Of a stretch of DNA of 64,000 bases, positions 34,013 to 46,150 are shown in pieces. How positions within the stretch are numbered: the stretch's first letter is position 1; every line of letters starts with the position of its first letter. Origin of the DNA: Mya arenaria (lineage: Eukaryota > Mollusca > Bivalvia > Myida > Myidae). Location of the stretch: NCBI RefSeq assembly GCF_026914265.1, contig NC_069129.1:13945571-14009570 (forward strand), read 5' to 3'. Both the position numbers and the translations under genes were made by a program. The notes below the pieces were generated by a model, which saw nothing but the letters and a program-made list of their open reading frames with translations, ran no database searches and had not been told where the DNA came from.

Positions 34013-37000
34013 TCACCAGGGACAGTCTTTATGTGTGTTAGGGGTAAATTTCCCGTACTCTAGTTCCTTCGCTGTTAACACTTGCTTCAATTTGTTAACG
34101 GTTGCCTCGGGTAACGACGTCTCCCGGGCCAGAATCCAGTAGATCTCGGCACGTGCAAATCCCTCTAGGTCTGTGCACGAGTAAACGAGGGAATATGTAT
34201 CGTAGTCAGTTTCAACTACCCAGTAGTTAGCCTCCGGGGAAGCTGAAAATAAAGCAATATAAGGGAGTGAAGCCGGTCAAGTTGACCATTTCAAATTTAT
34301 CAAAACGTTTATACATTTTCTTTCTAGATGTACATGTACATGTTAATTCAAATACCATCTTTAAGGACTCAGTCATAATGTCATAGGTACGGAACCTACA
34401 ACGCGAGATGTTGGGATTATTCACGAGCGCTTTAGTGCCAATCGGAACGCCTCGGCCATTTTCCATCGAAAACAACCTCGGTCGTATGAGGACGGTTTAC
34501 AGTGTCAATTTTCTATACGTTTAACTACGTTTATTTGGCAGTTAAACCTAAGGACTTTCCGCTTATGAATCTAAATTATTTATGCAATCATACACTTCAC
34601 TGGGGAAGCAATTGGAACATTACAAATTACACGTTAAAACACTACAAAAAATATGACTATGCTTTAGCGCATACAAGAGGGTTGCGGTTGACGTAACCGT
34701 GGTGTGTCATGCTGTCAAGGAAAGAGGGACAACGCTCAATAAAGAGCGTGGGGTATACGTGAATTGTAATTTATCCGCGCGGTAGTTATTGAACGATTAC
34801 GCACATTATTTTTGGTTCGGTTTTGTTTTAAATGTAATATATTTTGTTATCAAATGTCTCCACAAAAAACACGTTGTTTTTTTTCAAATAAGTCAACCGG
34901 CTTATGTTTATCTTTCTTCTCAAATGGACGGTAATTTTCATTGAGCTTTGTTTTTGTTGTTGATAATTTTTTCATTCATGCCAGTAGCCTCAAATGTATA
35001 CATTGGTAGTTATAATACATTAACAGCTAAACCAAAGAACATATTTATCTTACTTCCCAACTGGACAGTGAGTTTTGATTTATCGTTTTCATCTTTGTAG
35101 TATGCTGTTCCCGTCGTATTTTCTTCATTGCCATTCGGTCTGAAAATCATACATTCACAATTAGCTATAAATTATACACTTGCTTTAAGAAAAATATGAA
35201 TTTTAAATTAAAATGCAGGACTTGCGCTTTCACTTAAAGATGCACTCTTACTCCCAAAAAAAGATTTACCACCATTTATAACATTATTTTAATATTTCAA
35301 AAGGGATGAATAAATGTCGAAAAGAATGGTTCTTATGAAGGATACCGTGATTGATTTGAAAGAAATGAACATACATCAAGGTATTTCTACCTTATAAGAC
35401 TATAGTAGATCACAATAAATCTTTTAGCATTCACCAATCACTTAATATTTTTGCGCATTCTGCTATTAAATACATGGTTACAATCTTTTTATAAGTAATT
35501 AGTATTTTCCATAAATGCATTATTTTGGAAGTAGTTAAAGCTTTATCAGTCAACATTGATGTTTGTTATACATGTGTATGTATTGATTTTGAATAAGAGT
35601 ATCACTTAAATATAAATATTTATCTAATAATTCACGTTGAACCATGTTGATTTCTTGTTGCAAGTCACGGTTAGACTAGAATGGGTTTTTGATTTCATTG
35701 AATTAAGACAACACACTATTCGTTCATGTGTTGGCCATTGCGCTTGTCCCTGTAGTAACATTGATTCAAAAACAGAACAAAACAAAGTTTAATTTGTTTT
35801 AAATAGTTCAAACAATATTCACATGTATGAATTATTGGTACAAGATTATAAGTATCTACCATGGCCGAGAGTGTAAGATAGGCTCATCCCGACCCGAGCG
35901 CAGGTTGTTTTGCGGAAACGAGGTTTACCGAGTTTCCGCATAACACCCTGCACGAGGGTTGGGGTGAACCTATCTTACACGAGTGGCTATGGTAGAAGCC
36001 TTTTCTCCCACCTCAGTTAAACAAAATAAAGTAAAAATGTTGTTTTTTTGCTGGAACTCTTTTGTGCATAGTGAAAATAAATGCGTATGGATATTTGATA
36101 ATTCGTGGTTGTCATGGATATGCGCGCAGTGATTCAGGTTATGTTAATAGTGAAATCGGTCTTTAAATAGTTCTGAGGAAAGTGAAGCATTATTTCTTGA
36201 AAGGTGCGTGAAAACTGTTTTATGGTGACATTTGAAGCAAGAAATAATTAATAAGCATTCTAAATATTGCAACAAGACAAGGTTACTATGATGCTACAGA
36301 CGACAGTCTTCAGCAAGGGAGGTAATTACAATGTGATGACCATTAAAAATGAGTTCCATACGGGCGTTTTATCTTTGCCCGTGGGCAAGATAAGAATTTC
36401 TAGCATGGTTAAATGTTTGGATCTACTTATTTGAGGTGGGAGAAAATCTCAGTTTTCAAGAGTCATGCCATAATGACACACAGAATCCATATTGGTGGCT
36501 CAATATGGATTCCGCACCGACATGTCGCTTACTTAACATCTTGATTCAGGACGTCCGCCTTGCCGTCTGACCGGAGGGTATACACGGCCTGGTCACATGT
36601 CTTGTCCATCTGACCCGCAAAGTACGTCTTCTCAATGTCGTTCCAGGTACCCATGTACTAACAAATTTTAAAAAAATAAATCATTTAGCACCGGTATATA
36701 ATGGACTACAGTGTGTACACTGTGTCGAAAATATTTAAACAATTTGGCAAGGATGGGAGTGTGGCGAAAGAACGGCGTGTAAAGAATCGCTGCCCCTTCC
36801 TATGTTCCTGAATTTAGATATACATGTACACATTTTAAATAAAATTACCGATGCAAGAGCAACTACACTAAAACCCATTATTTATTATTACCTTTGCAAT
36901 GTCGAAGTTCTCTTGCGTAGTTATGAACTTGCATTTTCCCGGTCTAACCTCTTGGGTGTACCCAGAGTACAAGGTGCTGGCCAACGCACAGACAAACAAG

Positions 37001-37023
37001 GCAAGTTTGTTGTTGGAAGACAT
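34013..37023 (-). CDS. ApoD-like lipocalin 2
   Basis: Exons: 37,023-36,892; 36,657-36,533; 35,139-35,054; 34,242-34,013 (132, 125, 86 and 230 nt; phases 0, 2, 1), giving 190 residues. MSSNNKLALFVCALASTLYS begins with a plausible signal peptide. The GxW motif is YMGTWNDIEK (residues 45-54); the Tyr usually after the Trp is Asn here, a change that could alter the pocket floor. Then come ETDYDTYSLVYSCTD and WILARETSL, the usual second and third lipocalin motifs. Four Cys (GKCK, KTCD, YSCT, KDCPW) match those of its neighbours. NTT in exon 3 is a possible glycosylation site. Exons 2, 3 and 4 equal lipocalin 1 in length, so these are tandem duplicates. Introns 1, 2 and 3 contain mobile-element copies. 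Confidence 0.92.
34437..34500. mobile_element. Single terminus of the 31.3-kb MITE family
   Basis: CAATCGGAACGCCTCGGCCA then TTTTCCATCGAAAACAACCT and GGACGGTTTACA follow the left end of 31,324-31,660. No right end is found in the next few hundred bases. It lies in lipocalin 2 intron 3. Confidence 0.65.
35234..35609. mobile_element. TTAA-bounded MITE, copy 1
   Basis: The body is 35,238-35,605, between TTAA at 35,234-35,237 and 35,606-35,609. Ends AGATGCACTCTTACTCCCA and TGATTTTGAATAAGAGTATC are imperfect inverted repeats. Related full-length copies are at about 46,151-46,525 and 59,735-60,093. It lies in lipocalin 2 intron 2, 95 bp beyond exon 3. Probably a piggyBac- or Kolobok-mobilised element. 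Confidence 0.8.
35855..36450 (+). mobile_element. Dispersed repeat, copy B
   Basis: Opposite-orientation match of 11,080-11,615. It has about 60 extra bases near its left end (CGCATAACACCCTGCACGAG and around), which look like a local duplication of the neighbouring AACCTATCTTACAC and TTTCCGCA words. It lies in lipocalin 2 intron 2, ending about 80 bp from exon 2. Confidence 0.75.
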
Positions 37024-37057
37024 GTTCCCTTTGATAGTCTGTACGTATATTGCAAGA

Positions 37058-37067
37058 GTTTATATAC
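37058..37067 (-). promoter_or_regulatory. TATA box of lipocalin 2
   Basis: GTATATAAAC on the minus strand, about 35-44 bp above the ATG. The 5' leader would be very short (around 10 nt) if this box is used with normal spacing. Confidence 0.6.
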
Positions 37068-37099
37068 TTATCAATCACTAAGGTTTCCTGTATGTGGGT

Positions 37100-38755
37100 C
37101 ATGAAAAGTAATTCATATTTGAAATTATAGATACGCGATGAATGGCCATCCTTCAGAACTTAGAGTTCAGGTGACCATATGTATAAAGGTCGTCGTCGAA
37201 AATTGAAATTATACATGTATCTTAGTGTCATAGTTTCGTTATTTTGCTACATACTCCAGAGAATAGAACTTCAATCAATTTAAACACGAAGTTGGGAATA
37301 TAAAAATAATCAGAACGTTGCCATTGATGACATTTATACAGATTTAAGTTTATTGAAGTTGCGACTAAAATCCTTTATTGGTCTCAATCTTGGACCAATA
37401 GCAAATCATACTCCCAGTCTCAATTTAGGCCTACATGTTTGTATAAGAGAGGTCCATTTACTCAAATGAGTATATTTCTTGATGACGCCAAGTGCCATAA
37501 CTCAAGTACGAGCAATATGAAAGTTATGAAACTGCAATGTCTAACTTTATTTTAGTCATTTTTATGTTTTACTTACGATAATTTCATTTCAAGATGTCTT
37601 GCAAGTCGTATTTCATCTTTGGTGGTCATTTCACTTATTTATTTATTTTTATAAAATAGCGTTTGTTTTTATTTTCTATAAGATGCCGTTTTATATTTTG
37701 AAACAACAAAAATTACAGGAGAGCCTTCGCAGAAATCGAATAGTTCAGTTTTGAGAACCACGAGCCGGCCAGCCGTTTTGAATAAAAAAATATGTAATGA
37801 TTTTCGAAAGTTGATAATTAATTAGTCACTTGTATATACTAAATATGTTGATGTGATCGCCATTTCTGAGACCATCCAGCGACATCTCTATTATTGAACC
37901 AGGTACGGTTATATTTTTGAAGGCTTATCAAGGCTTGTTGAGTGCATGGGGCCTCTCATAACTCACATATTTAACGATGTGGACAACGCCTTACAAGGCA
38001 GCATGTTGATGTTGATGTGACTGGACACAAGTATACTTGTAGGGTAGTACCTCAAATACGGAAGAGTGGAAAAAGCAATAGTTCAGTCCGTATCTAGATG
38101 GACGAAAGCTAATTTATAAGACTGGGTTTTTTTTTCAATGTCTACTGTATTGAGAGATTTGCAGGGAGCCAGAAAAAGTCTATAATATAATGATTAGTTC
38201 CTTTGACCACCATTTATTGTGTGTTCATTTGCTTCACATTGACCATTTTGAATGTGCCTTATTTAGATTTGGGCTTTCGCATACCCGTTCATTTATGGGA
38301 CAAGAACCGCTAAAAGCTTTTGGATTGAAAATGACTGATGCATCCACACCAACCATGCTTTTTTGGTTGATTATATAAATAAGAATATGCGATTTTCATT
38401 AATCAACATACTTATCGATTCTTCCGAATATTAGAACATGTCCTTAATTCTTATCCGATTTTCCAGTTTAAATAAAATATAGACCAGTATGCCTCAGTGT
38501 AACTTGTAAATATATCAGTTATGCAATGATGTTCTGTAGGGCCAACCACATGGTTAAACATGTGAGTTTTGAGAGGTCTCATGCACTTATTGAAAATCTT
38601 ATCAAATTTGGGGAAAACAAATTCTTGTACGACGTAGGAATGTCACACGCTGTAACACATGTTGACCTCAACAAACTCCGGACAAGGCCTTAAAGGGCGT
38701 AGGGTGGTAGTTTTTATTTTCTGTATAAAAGACAATACTATACGCTGGAGATCAA
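37100..38755. repeat. Spacer between lipocalins 2 and 3 with a large inverted pair
   Basis: AGTGCATGGGGCCTCTCATA and ACTCACATATTTAAC (37,940-37,975) are matched inverted by GTTAAACATGTGAGTTTTGA and GAGGTCTCATGCACT (38,553-38,588). Outer parts also pair: AAGGCTTATCAAGGCTTGTTGAG with CTCAACAAACTCCGGACAAGGCCTT near 38,668. The span is roughly 0.75 kb and may be a decayed element with long inverted ends. No gene seen. Confidence 0.5.
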
Positions 38756-38759
38756 GACT

Positions 38760-39415
38760 CTAGATGGCAGAATTTCGACGAAAGAACAACAACAATACAA
38801 TACACTATAGATGGCAGAATTTCAACGAAAGAACAACAACAATACAATACACTCAAGATGGAAGAATGTCGACGAAAGAACAACAACAATACAATACACT
38901 CAAGATGGCAGAATGTCGACGAAAGAACAACAACAATACAATACACTCAAGATGGCAGAATGCCGACGAAAAACAACAACAATACAATACACTCAAGATG
39001 GCAGAATGTCGACGAAAAACAACAACAATACAATACACTCTAGATGGCAGAATGTCGAAGAAAAACAACAACAATACAATACACTCTAGATGGCAGAATG
39101 TCGACGAAAAAAACAACAACAATACAATACACTCTAGATGGCAGAACGTCGACGAAAAAACAACAACACTACGATACACTCTAGATGGCAGAATGTCGAC
39201 GAAAACAAGCAATTCGATAAACTCCAGATGATAGAATGTCGACGAAAAAAGCAATACGATACACTCTAGATGGCAGAATTTTGACGAAAAAAAAACACTA
39301 ATATGATACACTTTAGATGGCAGAATTTCGACGAAAAAAAAACAATACGATACACTCTAGATGGCAGAATTTTTACGAAAGAAAAGAATACGATACACTC
39401 TAGATGGCAGAATCA
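38760..39415. repeat. 47-bp minisatellite
   Basis: About 14 units of AGATGGCAGAATGTCGACGA plus AAGAACAACAACAATACAAT and ACACTCT, period close to 47 with small indels in the A-rich part. The last units shorten (AAAAAACAATACGATACACTCT). The open frames on both strands here are by-products of the repeat. Confidence 0.92.
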
Positions 39416-40080
39416 AAAACGCATTCTGAGGCCTAGTGCGGAACGTCTGGCTTTTATTCCCTATTTGATCAGCTCCTGTCGTATGTCCCTGATGCCCCAG
39501 CAGAGTGCCAAACTTGCAGTCTATCTTTGCCATTTAGGATTATGTTCAAAGAAGAGGGGCTGCACTGAGTATGCGTTCATTGATAGAAGGGTTTAACTAG
39601 CCCTTCAATAACGGGCATCATCAACAGGTAAAGACGTTGGACTTGGTCTGGGACTTTCTTGTACGCCCAACTTTATGAGACTTTTTCCTCTGACTTACAT
39701 TATTATGTAATCATACAATCAATTCTTACTGGGGTGCAAATGCAATTTCGGCTCTATTCAATCCAACAATTAACAAGCAATACGTTTAAGAATAATAACT
39801 TGAATGTTTTTATTTGAACCAGTATTACATGTACGAAATTGGATGACACATTATTTTTTCATTATTTCAATATATAATAAATAATTGACCTCTATTCCCA
39901 ACATATATTTACAAGCTAAACACACGTCGGTATGTGGGTGTCCCTGTTCAAAAATTGTCTATGAAAAATGGCTTCAACCAATCAACAGGACATTACATCA
40001 TGAAGTGGCTACGAAACACGACTTTTAAATTTGTAGAAATTGCAGCTTTATTTTAAAGTCGTTGGTGATATTCACCTAAA
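39416..40080. other. Spacer, no gene recognised
   Basis: A less AT-rich block follows the minisatellite (39,416-39,670, with GGCCTAGTGCGGAACGTCTG). It is open on the plus strand for about 60 codons but resembles no protein I know. The rest is AT-rich. Confidence 0.4.
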
Positions 40081-40084
40081 ACAT

Positions 40085-40240
40085 GTGCTTGTAGGCTCGC
40101 TGATACTCGCATTCACATCATTTCCCTCGTGCTATCGTATGACATTCTTAAGTTGTACAATGTACATATATACCTGGATAACATACTTCACAAAAAGAAA
40201 CCCACGTGTACACGTACCGGTACAAGTACTGTTATAAACC
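40085..40240. repeat. Dispersed repeat upstream of lipocalin 3
   Basis: Direct match to about 43,752-43,915: both have GCTCGCTGA, ATACTCGCAT, TTTCCTCGTG/TTCCCTCGTG, ACTTGTCCAATGTACA-like and CGTACACGTTACCG-like words in the same order and spacing. This copy ends about 140 bp above the TATA-like box; the other is in intron 2 of the same gene. Confidence 0.6.
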
Positions 40241-40383
40241 GTTCTATTGAATATTAGAGATGCACACATCATAATTAACCATATAGTATTTGCTGCGACA
40301 GCAATGCCATCCAATAACTAATCAACAAGCTACGCCCTTGTAGAGGCGGCAAATCTGATCAGCGTTACCTAACATGTACTGTG

Positions 40384-40395
40384 GGCTATTTAAGC
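40384..40395 (+). promoter_or_regulatory. TATA-like box of lipocalin 3
   Basis: GCTATTTAAGCC, with a TCAGTTC initiator-like word 5-11 bases downstream. The ATG is about 46 bp further on. Confidence 0.55.
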
Positions 40396-40440
40396 CATTC
40401 AGTTCCCATCGGCTACCGTCAATCTCTGCAGAGTATTACG

Positions 40441-43400
40441 ATGTACAAGTCCCTGATTCTGCTAGTGTGCACGGCGTGTGTTGGGCTCTCGACAGCCCAG
40501 GTTTTTGGGGGCGGAGGATGTCCACACGCCGTACCACAGGCGTCTTTCAACCTTACAGAGGTAGGTTAGCTTTGATATGTATATAAGCAAGTATATAAAT
40601 AACTGTTCATATTCTATTCTACTTTGCAATTGTATTTAATCAAAATGTTTCGTGTTTGTGTAGAGCAGATTCTGAATAACGGAAGTCATATGATATCATA
40701 TAATTAAAAAAGCATGAAAACAAGCGTTCCACTTGTTCGCTACCATCACTACAAAAGACTTTTATTAGTTTTGCGTTTGAAATTAACATTCCGTCAAACT
40801 TATAAATCGCTATTGATGAATCAGCACTTACACTTTAACACGGATCAAAATTTAAACTGTTTATGTGAGTTACTTTCCATTTTGGAATTTACTTGTTCTG
40901 AAGAACAAAGACATTCGATCAAACAAAGTAAGAACATTAAGTATTTTGGAATGATCTGTGCAATGTACCTAAATGATTTTTTCAGTACCTGGGTGATTGG
41001 TACGAGATCTACAAGTTTTACGCCGCGTTCGAGAGCGGACAGTCGTGCGCCAAGGCCAACTACCAGATCAAACCAGACGGGCACATCAGGATCTTCAACA
41101 GCGGTTTCAAGTAAGCATCCATGTAACTTAGGAACGAGTTTAAAATACCAAAAGAACGCACAAGGTGTGGTGGTTTAGTGGTATTGTAGTCCTAGACCAA
41201 GGTCAGCTGTCCTTTTCCTTGCCGCCAGTTCTGCTGAAGTTCTGGCGTTCAGATGCTATTGAGTGTAGTTAAGTTGGACTGAGACACTGCAAGAAGGTCA
41301 TATCTGCTTAAACCCCTCGACTCCTTATAATGTTCGTCGTAGACAAAAGCATCATCATCACGTTTAGACGTAAAATAGTTGTAGTTGTAACCTAAGAAGT
41401 GTCAAATTGATGCAATATGCTCCTTGTTCTAAATATAGAATATAAACGACTATCAAAATAATTAATCAAAGCGCTGATAGCGCTGTATGAACAGGGTTTT
41501 ATACGGGTTTTCACCATTATGATTTACGATCATGTGTGTATTAATAAGGTGCTGATATGTTGCACAGTGAATCTAAGATTCCGCGTGTAAAACAACCATA
41601 GGGGCCGCCCAAGGTTTAATGAAGCATGATGGTAAATGGAAAATTAATATTTTATTGACAATAAAATTAATATCTCTGTGTAAGAAGGCAAACAATGATG
41701 GAGAACGTAACCAATCCGAGCAGAATTCCATCATATGGTGTTACATATGAGTATATATATACTAATCAAACTTTACTCATTAGAAAGAGTTTGCCTATGT
41801 TTGCCTTGTTATTCACAAAACAACTTCGAAAATAAAACAGATTAAAGAGAAATGGTTTCTTAATTAAAATGATGAAAAATTAAATAATTGATTTCAAAAA
41901 ATTGTAGATATATATACATCATATAAAGTTAGCATGAAATCTTTAATTTCGAAACTTGTTTTCCTTCATTGTCTATATGGTCAGCAACTCTCTTCTATTT
42001 TTATATCGTCAGGTAACTCGTCAGCACTTTAGCGCGTTTGTTATTCCCACGTGGGCTATCACGTGATGTTTTAAGCAGGGAAACTGTGATAATTGAGATC
42101 AATAAAACCATTGTTGCTTTCTAGGTCATTCCAGGTTTTAAGATGAGAATACATTTGTAATTCCTAAGCGAGGGTGGGTCTATATGTCCAGGTTACCATA
42201 TGTAGCAGTTAAAATTCAAACAACAAACACAGTGTTCTTCAATATCTCTATATTCAACATTATCGAATGTAGATATAATATCGGAGCGTCATGAAAATAT
42301 AAATATAAACAACCATAAGATAATGAATAATAACATGTTTATACGTTAACATCGTAAACAGTCTTATATCTTATACCAGGTATGATTTCATCGTGTGCAG
42401 TGGCAGATTAAATTAAATGGCTAAAGCATATAAAACATACACATATAATACAAGCGATTACAACAACAACAACGCAGTACATTATACAACAAATCATTGA
42501 CATGGACCTTACTGATTTATGGAATCAAACACTCCTACTCCCTCGTACTCCCATGGTGACTTCTGTTATCCATGCATGTTATCATCAGTAACCAAACCCA
42601 CATATATTAGTATATGGAAAGAGGCTAAAAGAATATCACGGAACTCCATTCTCGGTTTAAATACAAAATTTGCTGATGTCGTAAAAATACATGACAAAAC
42701 TAAATAAATGCAGCTGAATGAAATAATGATCATTCCAATCCATTGCTTACCCAAGAAAAACACAAAAGACTACAAATGCAAATCAATACTAACCATCAGA
42801 ACATCAGATTCCAAGTAAAACAATCAAGTTTTCTAAAACAAAGTAAAACAAACATCTCTGTAGACTTCAAATGTGCACAACAATCAATCAAGCTTGGATT
42901 TCCCGCTTCTTCTTTACAAAGGCAAGGCAGAGAAATCTGATTAACTGACTGCATTATCTCATTACAGGATTATCTCTCTTCGACTGTAAATTCACTTGGC
43001 TTCATCATTGTGTCACGTGATTGAATGATGCGCTTAGAGTGGATAGTAATTCTTTGTTTACGTTTCGATGTTCATTCATCTTTTGGTGCAGGGATACTAC
43101 TTTAATGTTATCTTTATCTGAGTTCAAGAGTTTAAATTATTTAAATAGATGTTGCGTTATGATTGCTTCTTGCTTTGTCAAATCTACCTCGGTTATTTAA
43201 AACATAGCTTGCAATTAATATAGTCTGCACTTTCTCAAACTATATTTTTGGTGGTAAATCGGCTGGCGACATTTGTTACTATTAATAGGAATTTTCTGTT
43301 GTGAGTGTCGAGTTTGTGGCTACACTGAACAGGGTTGAAAACAACCCTGTTCAAAAATGGTTCCGAAAAAAAGATTTGTGCACGTGTTTTTGGACGCGTA

Positions 43401-45118
43401 GCTAGACGTGCACGTAAAATATGCTATGTTTTTATAAGAGATGGAAACGAGAAGTAAAATTGATACTCGAGTATTCGCACAATCTTCCGATCGAGTACTC
43501 GATTACTCGGATAACCTGAATTTGATTTCAGGAAAGACAAGTTCGTGTATACATGATTCAGTCATGTAAATTGTGCGTTGGTCGTAATATTGGCCATTTC
43601 ATATTTAATAAGACTGTCATTATGTACCTTATCAGAAAAAAACAATAAAAATAAAATAAAAATTGTTGAAAGTTTGAAAGCGTTATTTCGCAAAATACTT
43701 AAATAAAAACTTTTTAGTCTTTTGCGAAATTACGCTTTCAAACTTGTACATTTCATATGCTCGCTGAGCAATACTCGCATGGATCACTTTCCTCGTGTTT
43801 TAGTTAAATATTGTCTTTCTCAACTTGTCCAATGTACACATAACTGGATGGCGTTGTACACACACAGTAGCCGTACACGTTACCGTACAATAAGTGTTTC
43901 GTTACTTATTTGAAATTATACACTCTTGTACTATTGCCGTTTTTAGTTGCATCGTCAATGTACACGATTAAAAAAAAGAGTAAAAAATCGCTTACAACAT
44001 TTAATTTCTTCTTTTCAGGGACAACAACCCAATCAATGCCACAGGAGACGCCTATATTCCCGATTTAAAAAACCCGGCAAAACTGAAGCTCAGATTTTCT
44101 TCATGTAAGTACAAAAGCAACCAATATTTATAATAAATTGTACCAATGGTTTAATTCGAAGTACATACATTCCTGTTCCGTTCGAAAACGTGGGCAGAAG
44201 CATATATATAGTATTAATATCATATGATGTTGTAGTTACATATTAGCTATAGAACAAAATTAGGCAACATCAAAGTCATGGGCTCAACAAGCCATATTCC
44301 GCCTTTCGGAAACTTCTTGGTACTTGGCGCAGACCAAAACAGTCTGAATACATGATGGGCCGATTGTTCAGAACTTAGTTAAATTACCCACGTCATTAGC
44401 ACGGGCGGATCAAGGGGGAGAGGGGCGCTCCAAGTTTACTTTTAGAAATTTAATAATAGGAAAAAAATAAATTAAATAAATAAGGCCCAATTTTTTTATG
44501 GGACTAGACATTGTTAAAATTCTTCTTGGGGAGGACTCCAACCCCCCCCCCCCCCAACATTTTAAACGTAATGAATTTCGGTTCTGGGGGAGTGGTCCTG
44601 GTCAAAATGTTAGGCCCCCTCTTACGTCAAATCCTGGAGCCGCCCCTGATTAGCGAAATCGTTGTTAACTTTTAAATGAGAACTATTTTATGATGTGGTT
44701 ACATATGTTAATTTAAACAAGCAAAGATAAAACAATTGTATCCGCTTTTGCTAGTAATGCAGCAGATCCACAAGTGCAACCATTTAACTTCCAGCGCGAT
44801 TTGGAAGTTTAAAACTATAACGTTTACAATTGGCCACTTGAATCACCCTTTTCACTTATATTCTTCTTTTCTTCCCATTCAGTGGCTCCATACGGAGACT
44901 ACTGGGTTCTGGATACTGATTACACGGACTACACACTCATCTACTCCTGCAGTGGGGTGTTGGGGATCACCCATTATGAGTTTGCATGGATCCTAGCCAG
45001 ACAGCCCACCATTAGCGCCGAGGTGAAAACCAAATTGTTCAACAAGGTTACAGCCATGGGCATCGACACAACTCATTTCACAAAGCAGGATAGGAGCAAC
45101 TGCCCTGATGGACTTTAA
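40441..45118 (+). CDS. ApoD-like lipocalin 3
   Basis: Exons: 40,441-40,560; 40,986-41,110; 44,019-44,104; 44,883-45,118 (120, 125, 86 and 236 nt; phases 0, 2, 1), giving 188 residues. MYKSLILLVCTACVGLSTAQ is a signal peptide. The GxW motif is YLGDWYEIYKF (residues 41-51), then DTDYTDYTLIYSCSG and WILARQP. Cys in GGCPH, QSCAK, YSCSG and SNCPDG fit two ApoD-type disulphides; NLT at residue 37 and NAT in exon 3 are possible glycosylation sites. It is on the opposite strand to lipocalins 1 and 2 and divergent from lipocalin 2, with about 3.4 kb between start codons. Intron 2 (2.9 kb) is the longest and contains hairpins and a dispersed repeat. A poly(A) signal AATAAA follows at about 45,240. Confidence 0.94.
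43327..43352. repeat. Perfect 11-bp hairpin in lipocalin 3 intron 2
   Basis: GAACAGGGTTG, loop AAAA, CAACCCTGTTC. No T-run or gene end follows, so it is not a terminator. Role unknown. Confidence 0.6.
43671..43745. repeat. Palindromic element in lipocalin 3 intron 2
   Basis: Arms AGTTTGAAAGCGTTATTTCG (to 43,695) and CGAAATTACGCTTTCAAACT (from 43,720) are 25 bp with one mismatch, separated by 24 bp. Looks like a minimal MITE. It directly abuts the dispersed repeat copy at 43,752. Confidence 0.65.
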
Positions 45119-45238
45119 TTGTTACTGTTTGTTTTGATATGTAAATCTTCCACTTTCATTCCTGTTTAAAACGATGCTGTTAATCTGTTTTATTTTACAT
45201 TTCAATGCTGTTACGGTGTTTTGAACTTTTTGATATTT

Positions 45239-45262
45239 GAATAAAATATTTAAAATAAATTT
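45239..45262 (+). promoter_or_regulatory. Poly(A) signal of lipocalin 3
   Basis: AATAAAATATTTAAAATAAA begins about 122 nt after the stop codon. Two overlapping AATAAA words make it the best candidate. Confidence 0.6.
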
Positions 45263-46150
45263 CCGAGTTGCAGAGATTGTCCTTATATAAATTTTGAACA
45301 GAACATCGAATGCCTGCTATCAGGGTTTTTTTCCGTGTTTAAAAATGCATTCTTATTTCTATTTCTTATAAAATAATGAGATATGTTGGTTGTCTTAAAC
45401 GTTTTCGGAAATAAACATTCATTTCGATTTATATTTTTAATGAAAAAAACCCGTATATATTCCTATTTCGTGACTTTGACTCATATACTTATTCAGATAG
45501 GAGTGACACAAGAGTCAATGCATTTTAGCTGGGAGAAATATTTCTCTATATCGTCCGACATTATATGTATGTTTTAAATCATAGGCCCCAATACTATTCT
45601 TTACAGACGCAGCCAGTTTTAAATTCTGGGTAATCATAGCATGCTCTGTAGGCTTTGCTTTTTAACTGTGCGTTAAATGGACGCAGCCACAAGCAAAACC
45701 CCATGTTCACAACTTCACACGACGTTAAACATGCCTAAAACGTTTCATCACTCTGGTAAATATACTTCTTGAGATACGTGCAACACAAGGTTGCATGCTC
45801 CGTTGGGCTTTAGAAACTCAATGAGCATAACTCTGCAATTCCTCCATGCAGTGCACTAGTCTCACGATGCTGAACATTCCTGAAGTTTTAACACACTTGG
45901 TTAATTACTAACTTCCTCCATACACTGCACTTAACAAGTGGTGCTTAACATTCCCGAAGTTTTATCACTCCGGCTAATATACATTTGAGATTGTGCCACA
46001 CTCATTTGTGAATGAAGGACCGACGGACAGACAGCCATGCCAGAAACAATTTGTCGCCCTTAAGTTATTAAGTACACCAAATATAGTTGTAGCGTTTGAT
46101 AAAATACGACAAATGTATACCTACCATCAATGTTGTATGCGTTGAACATA
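45263..46150. other. Spacer after lipocalin 3
   Basis: A degenerate repeated stretch at about 45,610-46,080 has recurring words CACTCTGGTAAATATAC / CACTCCGGCTAATATACAT and CATGCAGTGCACTA / CATACACTGCACTTAAC. It ends with a GGACGGACAGACAG motif typical of decayed bivalve repeats. No gene seen. Confidence 0.4.

Noticed and set aside
38752-39311. Open frames of 60-155 codons on both strands
   Set aside because: Product of the 47-bp minisatellite; frames shift with each unit and no family resemblance exists.
43327-43352. Perfect hairpin considered as a terminator
   Set aside because: Eukaryotic intron, no following T-run and no transcript end nearby.
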